A stretch of 64,000 bases of DNA from Photorhabdus noenieputensis. GTDB lineage: Bacteria > Pseudomonadota > Gammaproteobacteria > Enterobacterales > Enterobacteriaceae. The DNA lies in assembly GCF_018448935.1 (NCBI RefSeq), contig NZ_RCWC01000004.1, positions 1-64,000 of the forward strand, given 5' to 3'. Under the pieces are notes generated by a model. The model made no database searches and was not told the DNA's origin. It saw only the letters and a list, made by a program, of their open reading frames with translations. Below are positions 20,815-32,037 of this stretch, piece by piece. Made by a program: the position numbers and the translations under genes. Numbering within the stretch: position 1 is the first letter of the stretch; each line of letters starts with the position of its first letter.

Positions 20815-21779
20815 AGCAACGATTGAAAAATTTACTCAAAAAATGGTTTCCTACTATTCATCCATTGCCAGCCCAACGGCTGGCATGCTGGGAAAAAGAA
20901 CTTCTGGCAGCACCATCAGATATTAAGGATGCAGAAACCATCAAACATGTGGAAATACTGGATCGCCTTAATGATAAGGAGTGCTGGGTTAGAAATCCCC
21001 AGCGCCGTTTCAGGAGTATTAACTTGATCCCAGTAACTCTGGGGATTATTAGCAGTCTGGTGTTAAACGTTAACGATTTTATTAAAACATGGCGGGCAGC
21101 GGAAAATAATCTGCTTTGGTCTGTTAACGATGCAAAAAAAGATTATGGCGAGAAGTTTTATTTGGATCCTGCTCTACCAGATTTTCTTAAAAAGTATGAA
21201 TGCATTGCCCATGATAAAGAAATTTCCTTGAGAAAATACCTGTATTATCGCTATAACCATTATGAATATAGCAATAATATTTTAATAACTGATATGGTAT
21301 TTTTATTGCTTTACCTACTGATTATTCCACCCTTTGTATATTGTATATTTTTTTGGCAGAGTCAGGCACCATTAATTATCGACCGTAAACGACAGATTTT
21401 CTACACTTGGCATAAAGGTAAAGCCTATGCTGCCCGTTATCCACAATTAGGTATGCTGGAAAAAACCAATATTCTGTATCTCAAAGTCTACGGACTGGAT
21501 GAAAATAATAACCTTATCGAACGTGTTTTTATCCCTAATGTCAGCAGTTATACTTTTGCTTTTTTAAGCAGTGGCAATGATAAAGCTCTGGCAGTCGCCT
21601 TTATGGTGAAATTCTTATTAAACGGCAAAGAAGCGGTCAGTAAGGTCGATTATAAACGTCGTGGATCGCTTATCTGGTGGAGTAAAGATAAAAGCCCCGC
21701 CGATTTAGAAGCTCAAATTCCGTTGATTCTGGCAGAATTGGATCGCTTAGGTCCCCCTGATGAAGATCTTTCCGAATGA
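20811..21779 (+). CDS. Predicted two-TM immunity protein, tandem copy 2
   Basis: 322 residues, same architecture as copy 1 and starting inside its stop codon. Its loop between the TM segments is the most divergent of the set (AENNLLWSVNDAKKDYGEKF, then PALPDFLKKYECIAHD). From TM2 onward (VYCIFFWQSQ, YTWHKGKAY, YPQLGM) it matches copy 4 rather than copy 1. Loop divergence inside a conserved frame suggests a different specificity. Confidence 0.7.
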   Translation: MKQRLKNLLKKWFPTIHPLPAQRLACWEKELLAAPSDIKDAETIKHVEILDRLNDKECWVRNPQRRFRSINLIPVTLGIISSLVLNVNDFIKTWRAAENNLLWSVNDAKKDYGEKFYLDPALPDFLKKYECIAHDKEISLRKYLYYRYNHYEYSNNILITDMVFLLLYLLIIPPFVYCIFFWQSQAPLIIDRKRQIFYTWHKGKAYAARYPQLGMLEKTNILYLKVYGLDENNNLIERVFIPNVSSYTFAFLSSGNDKALAVAFMVKFLLNGKEAVSKVDYKRRGSLIWWSKDKSPADLEAQIPLILAELDRLGPPDEDLSE

Positions 21780-22743
21780 AGCAACGATTAAAACATTTAA
21801 TCAAAAAATGGTTTCCTACTATTCATCCTTTGCCAGCCCAACGGCTGGCCCGCTGGGAAAAAGAAATTCTGGCAGCACCGCCAGATATTAAGGATGCAGA
21901 AACCATCAAACATGTAGAAATATTAGACTACCTTGATAATAAAGAATGTCATATTCGCAATACCCAACGCCGCGCTCGAAGTATTGCCTTGATCCCAGTA
22001 ACACTGGGGATTATTAGCAGTCTAGTGTTAAACGTTAATGATTTTATAGAGTCGCGAAAAAAAAATGAAGCGTGGATACATAGTTGGGTAAATTTAGCTA
22101 AAAAAAATATGGTGAAGAGTTTTATCTGCGAAATGATTTGCCTGACTATATGGAAGATGCTCGTTATATCGGCAACGATAAGGAAATCTCTCTGAAAAAA
22201 TACCTGTACTATCGCTATACCTTTTACCCAAGTAGTTCCCGGCTTCTCATAATTGATATAAGTTTCCTACTATTCTATCTCCTGATTATTCCACCTTTTG
22301 TATGGGCTATGTTTTTTTTACGCCGACAAGCACCATTAATTATCGATCGCGAACGGCAGATCTTTTATACTTGGTATAAAGGCAAAGCTTATGCCGCCCG
22401 CTATCCACAAGTAGGTATGGCAGAAAAAACTAATATTCTGTTCTTCAAAGTGTATGGACTGGACGAAAATAATAACCTTATCGGGCGTGGTTTTATCCCT
22501 AACGTCAGCAGTTATTCTTTTGCCTTCTTAAGTAGTGGCAATGATAAAGCTCTGGCAGTCGCTTTTATGGTGAAATTCTTATTAAACGGTAAAGAGGAGG
22601 TCAGTAAAGTGGATTATAAACGCCGTGAACCGCTTATCTGGTGGAGTAAAGATAAAAGACCTGCCGATTTAGAAGCTCAAATTCCGTTGATTCTGGCCGA
22701 ATTGGATCGCTTAGGTCCCCCTGATGAAGATCTTTCCGAATGA
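21776..22743 (+). pseudogene. Predicted immunity gene, tandem copy 3, frameshifted
   Basis: Homologous over its full length to copies 1, 2 and 4 but one base short. After codons for NLAK it has GCT followed by eight A and TAT, where nine A would keep the frame. The first frame ends at 22195 after 139 residues, just past TM1. The rest (residues equivalent to about 125-322) is open in the other frame up to 22743. The unit is otherwise undamaged, so the event is recent, a sequencing error, or a slippery tract allowing some full-length product. Its loop matches copy 4, and its C-terminal half matches copy 1. Confidence 0.75.
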
Positions 22744-23708
22744 AGCAACGATTGAAAAATTTACTCAAAAAATGGTTTCCCACAATTCATCCATTGCCAG
22801 CCAAACGGCTAGCACTCTGGGAAAAAGAAATTCTGGCAGTTCCTCCAGATATTAAGGATGAAAAAACCATTAAACATGTGGAGATACTAGACAACCTTAA
22901 TAATAAGGAGTGCTGGGTTAGGAATCCTCAGCGTCGTTATCGGAGTATTGTTCTAATTCCCGTTACTTTGGGGATTATTAGTAGTCTGGTGTTAAATGTT
23001 AACGATTTTATGGAATCGAGAAAAAAAAATGAAGCGTGGATTCATAGTTGGGTAAACTTGGCGAAGAAAAAATATGGAGAAGAATTTTATCTACGGAATG
23101 ATTTACCTGATTATATGGAAGATGCTCGTTATATTGGTGATGATAAAGAAATTTCACTAAGGAAATATTTATATTATCGTTATACTTTTTACCCAAGCAG
23201 CACCCGATTGCTCATAATTGATATAAGTTTCCTTCTGCTCTATCTATTGATTATTCCACCCTTTGTATATTGTATATTTTTTTGGCAGAGTCAGGCACCA
23301 TTAATTATCGACCGTGAACGACAGATTTTCTACACTTGGCATAAAGGTAAAGCCTATGCTGCCCGTTATCCACAATTAGGTATGATGGAAAAAACCAATA
23401 TTCTGTATCTCAAAGTCTACGGACTGGATGAAAATAATAACCTTATCGAACGTGTCTTTATCCCTAATGTCAGCAGTTATACTTTTGCTTTCTTAAGTAG
23501 TGGCAATGATAAAGCTCTGGCAGTCGCCTTTATGGTGAAATTCTTATTAAACGGCAAAGAAGCGGTCAGTAAGGTCGATTATAAACGTCGTGGATCGCTT
23601 ATCTGGTGGAGTAAAGATAAAAGACCTGCCAATTTAGAAGCTCAAATTCCATTGATTTTGGCCGAATTGGATCGCTTAGGTCCCCCTGATGAAGATCTTT
23701 CCGAATGA
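22740..23708 (+). CDS. Predicted two-TM immunity protein, tandem copy 4
   Basis: 322 residues, intact. The N-terminal block around TM1 (ECWVRNPQRR) groups with copy 2. The loop (KNEAWIHSWVNLAKKKYGEE) groups with copy 3, where AAG breaks the A-run and the frame stays open. The TM2 and C-terminal block (WQSQAPLIIDRERQ) groups with copy 2. It overlaps both neighbours by ATGA. Confidence 0.7.
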   Translation: MKQRLKNLLKKWFPTIHPLPAKRLALWEKEILAVPPDIKDEKTIKHVEILDNLNNKECWVRNPQRRYRSIVLIPVTLGIISSLVLNVNDFMESRKKNEAWIHSWVNLAKKKYGEEFYLRNDLPDYMEDARYIGDDKEISLRKYLYYRYTFYPSSTRLLIIDISFLLLYLLIIPPFVYCIFFWQSQAPLIIDRERQIFYTWHKGKAYAARYPQLGMMEKTNILYLKVYGLDENNNLIERVFIPNVSSYTFAFLSSGNDKALAVAFMVKFLLNGKEAVSKVDYKRRGSLIWWSKDKRPANLEAQIPLILAELDRLGPPDEDLSE

Positions 23709-23920
23709 AAGTTAGCGTTAGAAAGTCATTTCCTACTATTCATCTTATGCCAGCCAAACGGCTGGCACGCTGGAGAAAAGAAATTGTGATTGTATCTCTG
23801 GATATCAGGAATGAAGAAATCATTAAATATGCGAAAGTACCGTATTACCTGAATGATTTTTTGCTATCTGCATCCACGAATTATTTCGTAAGGATAATAT
23901 GCAACAATAATGCTTATTGA
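23705..23920 (+). pseudogene. Truncated fifth immunity copy
   Basis: 71-residue frame. Residues about 9-51 follow the N-terminus of the other copies (FPTIHLMPAKRLARWRKEI, then a diverged IIKYAKVPYYLND), after which similarity stops before TM1. It starts with the same ATGA overlap. Its 3' end overlaps the 3' end of acpH on the other strand by seven bases, so it marks the right edge of the cassette. It is unlikely to be a working immunity protein. Confidence 0.65.
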
Positions 23921-24510
23921 GGTGGATAGTAAAAATCCTTATTTTCTGCTTTTTCCATCATATAGGGATAAAATTGCCAGAATAGTGTTTCAAAATCAGA
24001 GTAATGTTGTTCTATATCCTGAAATGATCCAGATAAAGCCGATAATTTGGGATGCCTTCGGGCCATGCCTGTTAATACATCTGCGATAAATGCAAGATCT
24101 GCATAGCGGATCAGCCAGTTTTGCGGCCATAAAAATTCATTCAGCTCCTGAAATTTTTCGGGAGTGTAATAAAGGTGAGGTTCAATCTGGTTGCGAGCAT
24201 GGTGAATAAATGCCGGTAATGAGTGGGTAGGAACTAGTTTATCCCAATACAAGGAGAGGAAGTGATCCCAGATAATATCCAAAGTAATCGGCGCAACCCG
24301 TCGATATGGAGCACTAAACAAGTGACGGGCTTGAATAACCAATGGATGGGTATCTGTTAATACATCAACCCGCCGATGCATACGAATACCAGCAACCACA
24401 TCAGCGCTGTATTGCCCCTCTGGATTACCGCGCACAAAATCTGCCATCAGATTTCCTAGTAAGGAGCTGTCAGCCAGAGTAGCTAAATGAAGGTGAGCGA
24501 GAAAATTCAT
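23914..24510 (-). CDS. acpH: ACP phosphodiesterase
   Basis: 198 residues, matching E. coli AcpH (193) from the diagnostic [10 protein letters not shown] start. His and Asp residues of the HD-type active site lie in [26 protein letters not shown] and WDHFLS. It removes 4'-phosphopantetheine from holo-ACP. It is divergent from queA, as in E. coli, and convergent with the immunity array. Confidence 0.94.
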   Translation of the reverse strand: MNFLAHLHLATLADSSLLGNLMADFVRGNPEGQYSADVVAGIRMHRRVDVLTDTHPLVIQARHLFSAPYRRVAPITLDIIWDHFLSLYWDKLVPTHSLPAFIHHARNQIEPHLYYTPEKFQELNEFLWPQNWLIRYADLAFIADVLTGMARRHPKLSALSGSFQDIEQHYSDFETLFWQFYPYMMEKAENKDFYYPPQ

Positions 24511-24614
24511 TCGGTGATTATAATATAAATCCGTGAAGTTATGTGCTTATTTGTTGCACCCTCAGAGCTGCGGCACTAGACTAGTCCGCCTGTTTTTCTG
24601 AATGATTAAATATA

Positions 24615-25682
24615 ATGCGTGTCTCCGATTTTACTTTTGAACTTCCTGACGAAATGATTGCTCATTACCCTCAACCACAACGCAGTGGCTGCCGTTTGCT
24701 CTCGCTTGATGGTGAAACAGGGGCATTAACGCATGGTGTTTTTACGGATGTTCTCGATAAGCTGAATGCCGGAGATTTACTGGTTTTCAATAATACTCGC
24801 GTCATACCTGCGCGTATTTTCGGCCGAAAAGTTACCGGCGGTAAGCTGGAAGTGCTGGTTGAACGGGTGTTGGATGATAAACGAGTACTTGCACATGTGC
24901 GTGCTTCTAAAGCGCCAAAAGAGGGAACTGAGCTGTTGTTGGGGGACAATGAAAGTCTTAAAGCAACCATGTTGGCCCGCCATGATAGTCTGTTCGAAAT
25001 ACGTTTTGATGATGAGCGCGATGTGTTGTCTATTTTGGATGACATCGGCCATATGCCTTTGCCGCCTTATATTAATCGTCCTGATGAAGAGGCAGACCGT
25101 GAGTTGTATCAGACTGTATACAGTGAGCGGCCCGGTGCGGTAGCTGCGCCAACCGCTGGTCTTCATTTTGATGAACCATTGTTGGAAGCGCTGCGTAAAA
25201 AGGGCGTGGAGATGGTTTTTGTGACATTGCATGTTGGTGCCGGTACTTTCCAACCAGTGCGAGTAGAGACTATTGAAGACCATATCATGCATGCCGAATA
25301 TGCAGAAGTGCCACAGGATGTGGTTGATGCTGTGTTGGCATGTAAGGCGCGAGGTAACAAAGTTGTTGCCGTTGGCACAACGTCAGTGCGATCGCTGGAA
25401 AGTGCAGCAAAAGCCTGCCAGGATGGGTTAATTGCGCCGTTTTTTAATGACACGCAAATTTTTATCTATCCAGGGTTTGAATATCAGGTTGTGGATGCGT
25501 TGATTACTAATTTCCATTTGCCGGAATCGACACTTATCATGTTGGTTTCTGCGTTTGCGGGTTATAAAAATACGATGAGTGCCTATAAAGAGGCGGTTGC
25601 AGAAAAATACCGTTTCTTTAGTTACGGTGATGCTATGTTTATTCGTCGGAATCCCTTCGCTTGCAAGGAAAAGATTTCTTAA
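24615..25682 (+). CDS. queA: S-adenosylmethionine:tRNA ribosyltransferase-isomerase
   Basis: 355 residues, the full length of QueA. It transfers and isomerises the ribose of AdoMet onto 7-aminomethyl-7-deazaguanine in tRNA to give epoxyqueuosine. Family motifs include [59 protein letters not shown] and [18 protein letters not shown]. First gene of queA-tgt-yajC-secD-secF. Confidence 0.97.
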   Translation: MRVSDFTFELPDEMIAHYPQPQRSGCRLLSLDGETGALTHGVFTDVLDKLNAGDLLVFNNTRVIPARIFGRKVTGGKLEVLVERVLDDKRVLAHVRASKAPKEGTELLLGDNESLKATMLARHDSLFEIRFDDERDVLSILDDIGHMPLPPYINRPDEEADRELYQTVYSERPGAVAAPTAGLHFDEPLLEALRKKGVEMVFVTLHVGAGTFQPVRVETIEDHIMHAEYAEVPQDVVDAVLACKARGNKVVAVGTTSVRSLESAAKACQDGLIAPFFNDTQIFIYPGFEYQVVDALITNFHLPESTLIMLVSAFAGYKNTMSAYKEAVAEKYRFFSYGDAMFIRRNPFACKEKIS

Positions 25683-25832
25683 TTCAATGTAATGATTATG
25701 GCATTGACTGGAATATATTGTTGAAGTTGTTGTAAATAGGGTTATGTGAATATCTCAGCTCAACGGTAAATTTCAACTTTGTCTGGTTTTGAACAACAGC
25801 ATCGGACTGTTTATCTGATGCCTGGAGGTTAA

Positions 25833-26957
<1,125 letters not shown>

Positions 26958-27048
26958 CTTAAGTAGTGATTGACTGGTTTCGGTGTGTATAGCATATTGC
27001 GGCTGGTTTTTGATTACTATTGAATTTGATAACAATGAGGGAAGTTTA

Positions 27049-27378
27049 ATGAGTATTATTTCTGAAGCAGCAGCATCTGCTGGCGCACCGGCTCAGGGAA
27101 GCCCATATTCTTTGATCATCATGCTGGTTGTTTTCGGCTTGATTTTCTACTTCATGATCCTGCGTCCACAACAGAAACGTACTAAAGAACACAGAAAGCT
27201 GATGGATTCTATTTCCAAAGGTGATGAGGTGATGACCAATGGTGGTTTGATTGGTCGTGTCACTAAAGTTTCTGACACGGGGTATATCGTTGTAGCACTG
27301 AATGAGACTACTGAAGTGACCATTAAACGTGATTTCGTCGCTGCCGTTTTACCGAAAGGTACAATGAAAGCTTTATAA
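27049..27378 (+). CDS. yajC: Sec translocon accessory subunit YajC
   Basis: 109 residues. One TM segment lies at about 20-42 (YSLIIMLVVFGLIFYFMILR), followed by a basic cytoplasmic domain (GDEVMTNGGLIGRV). It binds SecDF in the holotranslocon. ATG 27049 behind GAGGGAAG is chosen over an upstream in-frame start at 26983, because it gives the family N-terminus and length. Confidence 0.95.
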   Translation: MSIISEAAASAGAPAQGSPYSLIIMLVVFGLIFYFMILRPQQKRTKEHRKLMDSISKGDEVMTNGGLIGRVTKVSDTGYIVVALNETTEVTIKRDFVAAVLPKGTMKAL

Positions 27379-27405
27379 TTTCTGATTTTCCCGAAGGGAA
27401 CTGCC

Positions 27406-29253
27406 GTGCTAAACCGTTATCCTTTGTGGAAGTATCTGATGCTGATCGCTGCGATCCTCATCGGTTTGCTTTATGCACTTCCCAACCTTTATGGTGAGGA
27501 TCCGGCTGTACAAATCACTGGCGCGCGAGGCATTGCCGCCAGTGAACAAACGCTGGCCCAAGTCCATAATGTTTTAGAAAAAAATCAAATCGCGAGTAAA
27601 TCTGTTGCGCTGGAAAATGGCGCTATTCTTGCTCGTTTCAATAATTCCGATATTCAACTTCGTGCCCGTGAAGTATTGATGTCCGCATTAGGTGATCAAT
27701 ACGTGGTGGCATTGAACCTGGCACCAGCAACACCAACCTGGTTAAGTAAGGTTGGTGCCGAGCCAATGAAACTAGGTCTCGATTTGCGAGGAGGGGTGCA
27801 CTTCCTAATGGAAGTGGATATGGAAACGGCATTAGGTAAACTGCAAGAGCAGAATATTGATGGCCTGCGCACTGATTTGCGTGAAAAAGGTATTCCTTAT
27901 TCCACTGTCCGTAAAATTGATAATTACGGTGTAGAAATTCGCTTCCGTGATGAAAAAGCGCGTGCTGAGGCGGAAAACTATCTTACAGGTCGTCACCGTG
28001 ATTTAGTTTTCAGTATTGGAACCAATAACACTCTGAAAGCGGTGATGAGCGATGAACGTCAGCGCGAAGCCCGTTCTTATGCGGTGCAGCAGAATATTAC
28101 CATCTTGCGTAACCGTGTTAATCAATTGGGTGTGGCTGAGCCTTTGGTTCAGCGTCAGGGCGCTGACCGTATCGTGGTTGAATTACCGGGTATTCAGGAT
28201 ACGGCTCGTGCAAAAGAGATTCTTGGCGCGACAGCAACGTTGGAATTTCGTCTGGTCAATACCAGCATTGATTCTACTGCGGCTGCATCAGGCCGTGTGC
28301 CAGGTGATTCTGAGGTGAAGGACACCCGTGATGGTAATCCGGTTGTGCTATACAAGCGTGTTATTCTGACCGGTGATCACATTACAGATTCAATCTCGGA
28401 TGCCGATGAATATGGTAATCCACAGGTGAGTATTTCACTGGACAGTGCCGGTGGCACAGCGATGTCTAATTTCACCAAAGATAATGTTGGTAAGCCAATG
28501 GCAACATTGTTTGTGGAATATAAAGACAGCGGTAAGAAAGATGCTAACGGTCGGGCGATGTTAGTTAAACATGAAGAAGTGATTAACATTGCTAATATTC
28601 AGACTCGTCTGGGGAACAATTTCCGTATCACGGGCCTTTCCAACGCAACCGAAGCACGTCAGTTATCCTTATTGTTGCGTGCGGGGGCTTTAATTGCGCC
28701 GATTCAGATTGTGGAAGAGCGTACCATTGGGCCAACCCTTGGTTTGCAAAACATTGAACAAGGTTTAGAGGCTTGTCTGTGGGGCTTAATTGCTTCAATT
28801 CTGTTTATGGTGATTTACTATCGCAAATTCGGTGTGATTGCGAGCAGTGCGTTGTTGGCTAACTTGGTGCTGATTGTCGGTATCATGTCTCTGTTGCCAG
28901 GGGCGACGTTAACCATGCCGGGGATCGCTGGTATTGTGTTAACGCTGGCGGTGGCGGTTGATGCTAACGTGCTGATCAACGAGCGTATCAAAGAAGAATT
29001 GCGTAATGGCCGGACAGTGCAACAAGCGATACATGAAGGCTATAAAGGGGCTTTCTCTAGTATTATTGACGCTAACCTGACCACGTTGATTACTGCGATC
29101 ATTCTTTATGCTGTTGGTACCGGGTCAATTAAAGGCTTTGCGATAACAACGTCAATTGGTGTCGCGACTTCTATGTTCACCGCTATTGTAGGTACTCGTG
29201 CAATCGTCAATCTGCGCTACGGCGGTAAGCGTATTAAGAAGCTGTCAATTTAA
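27406..29253 (+). CDS. secD: Protein translocase subunit SecD
   Basis: 615 residues, as in E. coli. TM1 lies near residues 7-27, followed by a large periplasmic P1 domain (about 30-445) and five TM segments at the C-terminus. The family motifs [12 protein letters not shown] and [14 protein letters not shown] are visible, the latter including an Asp needed for proton-driven function. It uses the proton gradient to finish protein export. GTG start behind GAAGGGA. Confidence 0.97.
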   Translation: MLNRYPLWKYLMLIAAILIGLLYALPNLYGEDPAVQITGARGIAASEQTLAQVHNVLEKNQIASKSVALENGAILARFNNSDIQLRAREVLMSALGDQYVVALNLAPATPTWLSKVGAEPMKLGLDLRGGVHFLMEVDMETALGKLQEQNIDGLRTDLREKGIPYSTVRKIDNYGVEIRFRDEKARAEAENYLTGRHRDLVFSIGTNNTLKAVMSDERQREARSYAVQQNITILRNRVNQLGVAEPLVQRQGADRIVVELPGIQDTARAKEILGATATLEFRLVNTSIDSTAAASGRVPGDSEVKDTRDGNPVVLYKRVILTGDHITDSISDADEYGNPQVSISLDSAGGTAMSNFTKDNVGKPMATLFVEYKDSGKKDANGRAMLVKHEEVINIANIQTRLGNNFRITGLSNATEARQLSLLLRAGALIAPIQIVEERTIGPTLGLQNIEQGLEACLWGLIASILFMVIYYRKFGVIASSALLANLVLIVGIMSLLPGATLTMPGIAGIVLTLAVAVDANVLINERIKEELRNGRTVQQAIHEGYKGAFSSIIDANLTTLITAIILYAVGTGSIKGFAITTSIGVATSMFTAIVGTRAIVNLRYGGKRIKKLSI

Positions 29254-29263
29254 GGAGCACGTT

Positions 29264-30232
29264 GTGGCACAGGATTATACTGTTGAACAATTGAACTACG
29301 GTCGTAAAGTCTATGACTTTATGCGCTGGGACAACGTTGCTTTCGGAATTTCGTTGCTGCTGTTGGTAGCTTCTGTTTTTATGATGGCAACCCGCGGGTT
29401 TAACTGGGGGCTCGATTTTACCGGTGGTACGGTAATTGAAATCAAACTCAGTCAATCTGCTGATCTGGATAAGATGCGTGATAGCCTGGCAAAAGCGGGT
29501 TTTGAAGATCCGCTGTTGCAAAATTTCGGTAGTAGCCGTGATGTGATGGTGCGTATGCCACCAGTTACGGGAGCGGCTAATGAGGAACTGGGTAAAAAGG
29601 TTATTAAGGTCATTAATGACACCATTGATAAAGATGCGAGTGTCAATCGTATTGAAATTGTTGGGCCGAGTGTCGGTGCTGAACTCGCCCAAGATGGTGC
29701 AATGGCGTTGTTGGCGGCGCTTATCTGTATCTTAATTTATGTTGGCTTCCGTTTTGAATGGCGTTTGGCATTGGGAGCGGTTCTCGCGCTTGCTCATGAC
29801 GTCATCATCACGCTAGGGGTTCTGTCGCTGTTCCATATCGAGATTGACTTGACCATTGTGGCATCTCTGATGTCGGTTATCGGTTACTCATTGAATGACA
29901 GTATCGTGGTTTCTGATCGTATCCGTGAAAACTTCCGTAAGATCCGCCGTGGCACGCCGTATGAAATTATGAACGTCTCTCTGACGCAAACATTGAGTCG
30001 TACAATCATGACATCCGCGACTACCTTACTGGTGGTGCTGATGTTGTATATTTTCGGCGGCGCGATGTTGAAGGGTTTCTCACTAGCGATGTTAATCGGT
30101 GTTTCTATCGGTACGATATCTTCTATCTATGTTGCTTCCGCTTTGGCGTTGAAACTGGGTATGAAGCGTGAACACATGATCCAGCAAAAAGTTGAGAAGG
30201 AAGGGGCTGATCAGCCATCTTTATTGCCTTAA
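29264..30232 (+). CDS. secF: Protein translocase subunit SecF
   Basis: 322 residues with TM1 near 20-40, a periplasmic domain containing [12 protein letters not shown], and five C-terminal TM segments with [20 protein letters not shown]. It is the partner of SecD. GTG 29264 behind AAGGAG, 10 bases after the secD stop, gives the E. coli-like start [12 protein letters not shown]; an upstream in-frame extension to 29198 is not needed. A terminator follows. Confidence 0.97.
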   Translation: MAQDYTVEQLNYGRKVYDFMRWDNVAFGISLLLLVASVFMMATRGFNWGLDFTGGTVIEIKLSQSADLDKMRDSLAKAGFEDPLLQNFGSSRDVMVRMPPVTGAANEELGKKVIKVINDTIDKDASVNRIEIVGPSVGAELAQDGAMALLAALICILIYVGFRFEWRLALGAVLALAHDVIITLGVLSLFHIEIDLTIVASLMSVIGYSLNDSIVVSDRIRENFRKIRRGTPYEIMNVSLTQTLSRTIMTSATTLLVVLMLYIFGGAMLKGFSLAMLIGVSIGTISSIYVASALALKLGMKREHMIQQKVEKEGADQPSLLP

Positions 30233-30254
30233 TTATTCTCCCTTAATGCTGTTC

Positions 30255-30292
30255 AAACACCCTGTGAGTATCCGGCTGACAGGGTGTTTTTT
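30255..30292 (+). terminator. Terminator of the queA-secF operon
   Basis: AAACACCCTGT pairs with ACAGGGTGTTT around a 13-base loop and runs into Ts, 22 bases after the secF stop. Confidence 0.9.
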
Positions 30293-30347
30293 ATTCAGAT
30301 TAAGGATAAACTGTAAATTTAGTTTGGATTAACCATCAGGAAACGAT

Positions 30348-30797
30348 ATGCATTGCCCATTTTGTGCTGCTGTTGATACCAAAGTGATAGACTCTCGTTT
30401 GGTCGGGGATGGATCGCAGGTGCGCCGTCGGCGTCAGTGTCTTGAGTGTCATGAACGATTCACCACTTTTGAAATGGCTGAGCTGGTTATGCCTAGAGTA
30501 ATAAAAAGTGACGATATCCGAGAGCCGTTTGATGAAGAAAAATTGCGCCGTGGTATGCAAAAAGCATTGGAGAAGCGCCCGGTTAGTTCTGATGATGTAG
30601 AAATGGCGATTAGCTATATTAAATCTCAGTTACGTGCTACCGGTGAGCGGGAAGTTCCATCCAAAATGATTGGTAATTTGGTCATGGATGAGTTGAAGAA
30701 ATTGGATAAAGTTGCTTATATCCGTTTTGCTTCTGTCTATCGCAGCTTTGAAGATATTCGTGAATTTGGTGAAGAGATTGCTAAATTACAAGGTTGA
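30348..30797 (+). CDS. nrdR: Transcriptional repressor NrdR
   Basis: 149 residues. The zinc ribbon uses C3, C6, C31 and C34 (HCPFCAA and QCLECHERF), followed by an ATP-cone domain ([20 protein letters not shown] onward). It senses dATP/ATP and represses ribonucleotide reductase operons. It is four bases upstream of ribD and heads the nrdR-ribD-ribE-nusB-thiL-pgpA cluster. Confidence 0.97.
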   Translation: MHCPFCAAVDTKVIDSRLVGDGSQVRRRRQCLECHERFTTFEMAELVMPRVIKSDDIREPFDEEKLRRGMQKALEKRPVSSDDVEMAISYIKSQLRATGEREVPSKMIGNLVMDELKKLDKVAYIRFASVYRSFEDIREFGEEIAKLQG

Positions 30798-30801
30798 GCC
30801 A

Positions 30802-31911
30802 GTGAATAATGATAAAAAGTATATGGCGCGCGCTTTGGAATTGGCGCGTCAAGGTCGCTTTACCACGTCACCTAATCCTAACGTCGGTTGCGTGATTGTA
30901 CGTGATGGGCAGATTGTTGGAGAAGGTTTTCATTTACGTTCTGGCGAGCCGCATGCTGAGGTTCACGCTTTACGGATGGCCGGAGATAAAGTTAAAGGCG
31001 CAACTGTTTATGTCACGCTTGAGCCGTGCAGTCATCATGGTAAGACACCGCCTTGTGCCGATGCGTTGATTGCGGCTGGCGTTAGCCGTGTGGTTGCGGC
31101 GATGCAGGACCCTAATCCACAGGTAGCAGGAAGAGGGCTTTATAAGCTGCAACAGGCTGGTATTGCAGTAGAACATGGGCTGATGATGGAGCAAGCTGAA
31201 TCTCTCAACCGGGGATTTTTGAAGCGGATGCGTACCGGGTTCCCGTATGTTCAGTTGAAGATGGCTTCTTCTCTTGATGGGCGAACGGCGCTGATTTCTG
31301 GCGAAAGTAAATGGATTACATCGCCTCAAGCTCGCTATGATGTACAAAAATTCCGTGCGCAATGTAGTGCGATTCTGAGTTCCAGTAGTACTGTGCTGGC
31401 TGATGATCCTCACTTGACAGTTCGTTGGAGTCAATTGGACGCAGAAACTCAGGCGATTTATCCCGAGGAAAATCTTTGTCAACCAGTACGTGTTATTATT
31501 GACAGTCAGAATCGTGTTGGCCCTCAGCATCAGGTGATACAACAGCCCGGTTATTGCTGGCTGGCTCGTACTAAAGCAGATGAGCATGACTGGTCTGAAA
31601 ATGTAGAACAGATACTGTTACCTGCTCATGGTGTTGGGGTAGATTTAGTGTCATTGATGATGCAGTTAGGGAAGCGCCAGATCAATACGGTCTGGACTGA
31701 GTGCGGAGCATCACTGGCGGGGGCATTGCTAACTTTAGGGTTGGTGGATGAACTGGTTCTTTACGTTGCGCCAAAAGTGCTAGGTGATACGGCTTGTGGT
31801 TTGTTTACTATTCCTGCACTCAAAAGTCTGGCAGAGGCACCGGAATTTGACATTTTTGATATACAGCAAGTGGGGCCTGATCTTCGCCTACGTCTGCGGC
31901 CTGTATACTGA
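30802..31911 (+). CDS. ribD: Riboflavin biosynthesis deaminase/reductase RibD
   Basis: 369 residues, bifunctional. The N-terminal deaminase has zinc ligands H51, C76 and C85 and catalytic E53 (EPHAEVHAL and EPCSHHGKTPPC). The C-terminal reductase starts at about 150 (KMASSLDGRTAL). It carries out the second and third steps of the GTP branch. GTG 30802, four bases after nrdR, gives the expected N-terminus; an earlier in-frame start at 30712 lies inside nrdR and would add a foreign sequence. Confidence 0.96.
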   Translation: MNNDKKYMARALELARQGRFTTSPNPNVGCVIVRDGQIVGEGFHLRSGEPHAEVHALRMAGDKVKGATVYVTLEPCSHHGKTPPCADALIAAGVSRVVAAMQDPNPQVAGRGLYKLQQAGIAVEHGLMMEQAESLNRGFLKRMRTGFPYVQLKMASSLDGRTALISGESKWITSPQARYDVQKFRAQCSAILSSSSTVLADDPHLTVRWSQLDAETQAIYPEENLCQPVRVIIDSQNRVGPQHQVIQQPGYCWLARTKADEHDWSENVEQILLPAHGVGVDLVSLMMQLGKRQINTVWTECGASLAGALLTLGLVDELVLYVAPKVLGDTACGLFTIPALKSLAEAPEFDIFDIQQVGPDLRLRLRPVY

Positions 31912-32037
31912 CTGAATATGTGAGTGTGGATTAATTTACCTGTTTTTATGCTCCGCTGCTAAATCGGCAGGCGCAGCTAACAAAAGAATATGATAGAATC
32001 CGCCCCCCTGCGGATATGAACAGATAGAAGGAAGGTT

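Larger units (their letters stand above)
19846..23920 (+). repeat. Tandem array of five immunity-like genes
   Basis: Units begin at 19846, 20811, 21776, 22740 and 23705, with periods of 965, 965, 964 and 965 bp. Units 1-4 are full length and unit 5 keeps only the 5' end. All junctions are identical ATGA overlaps. The 964-bp period of unit 3 reflects its single-base deletion. Sequence blocks are shared in different combinations between units. Confidence 0.9.

Noticed and set aside
25683-25832. preQ1-type riboswitch before tgt
   Set aside because: I looked for a compact pseudoknot-like C-rich element and saw none; no riboswitch can be supported here.
30233-30347. Possible tsx or other gene between secF and nrdR as in E. 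coli
   Set aside because: Only 115 bases with a terminator and the nrdR leader; nothing is encoded.
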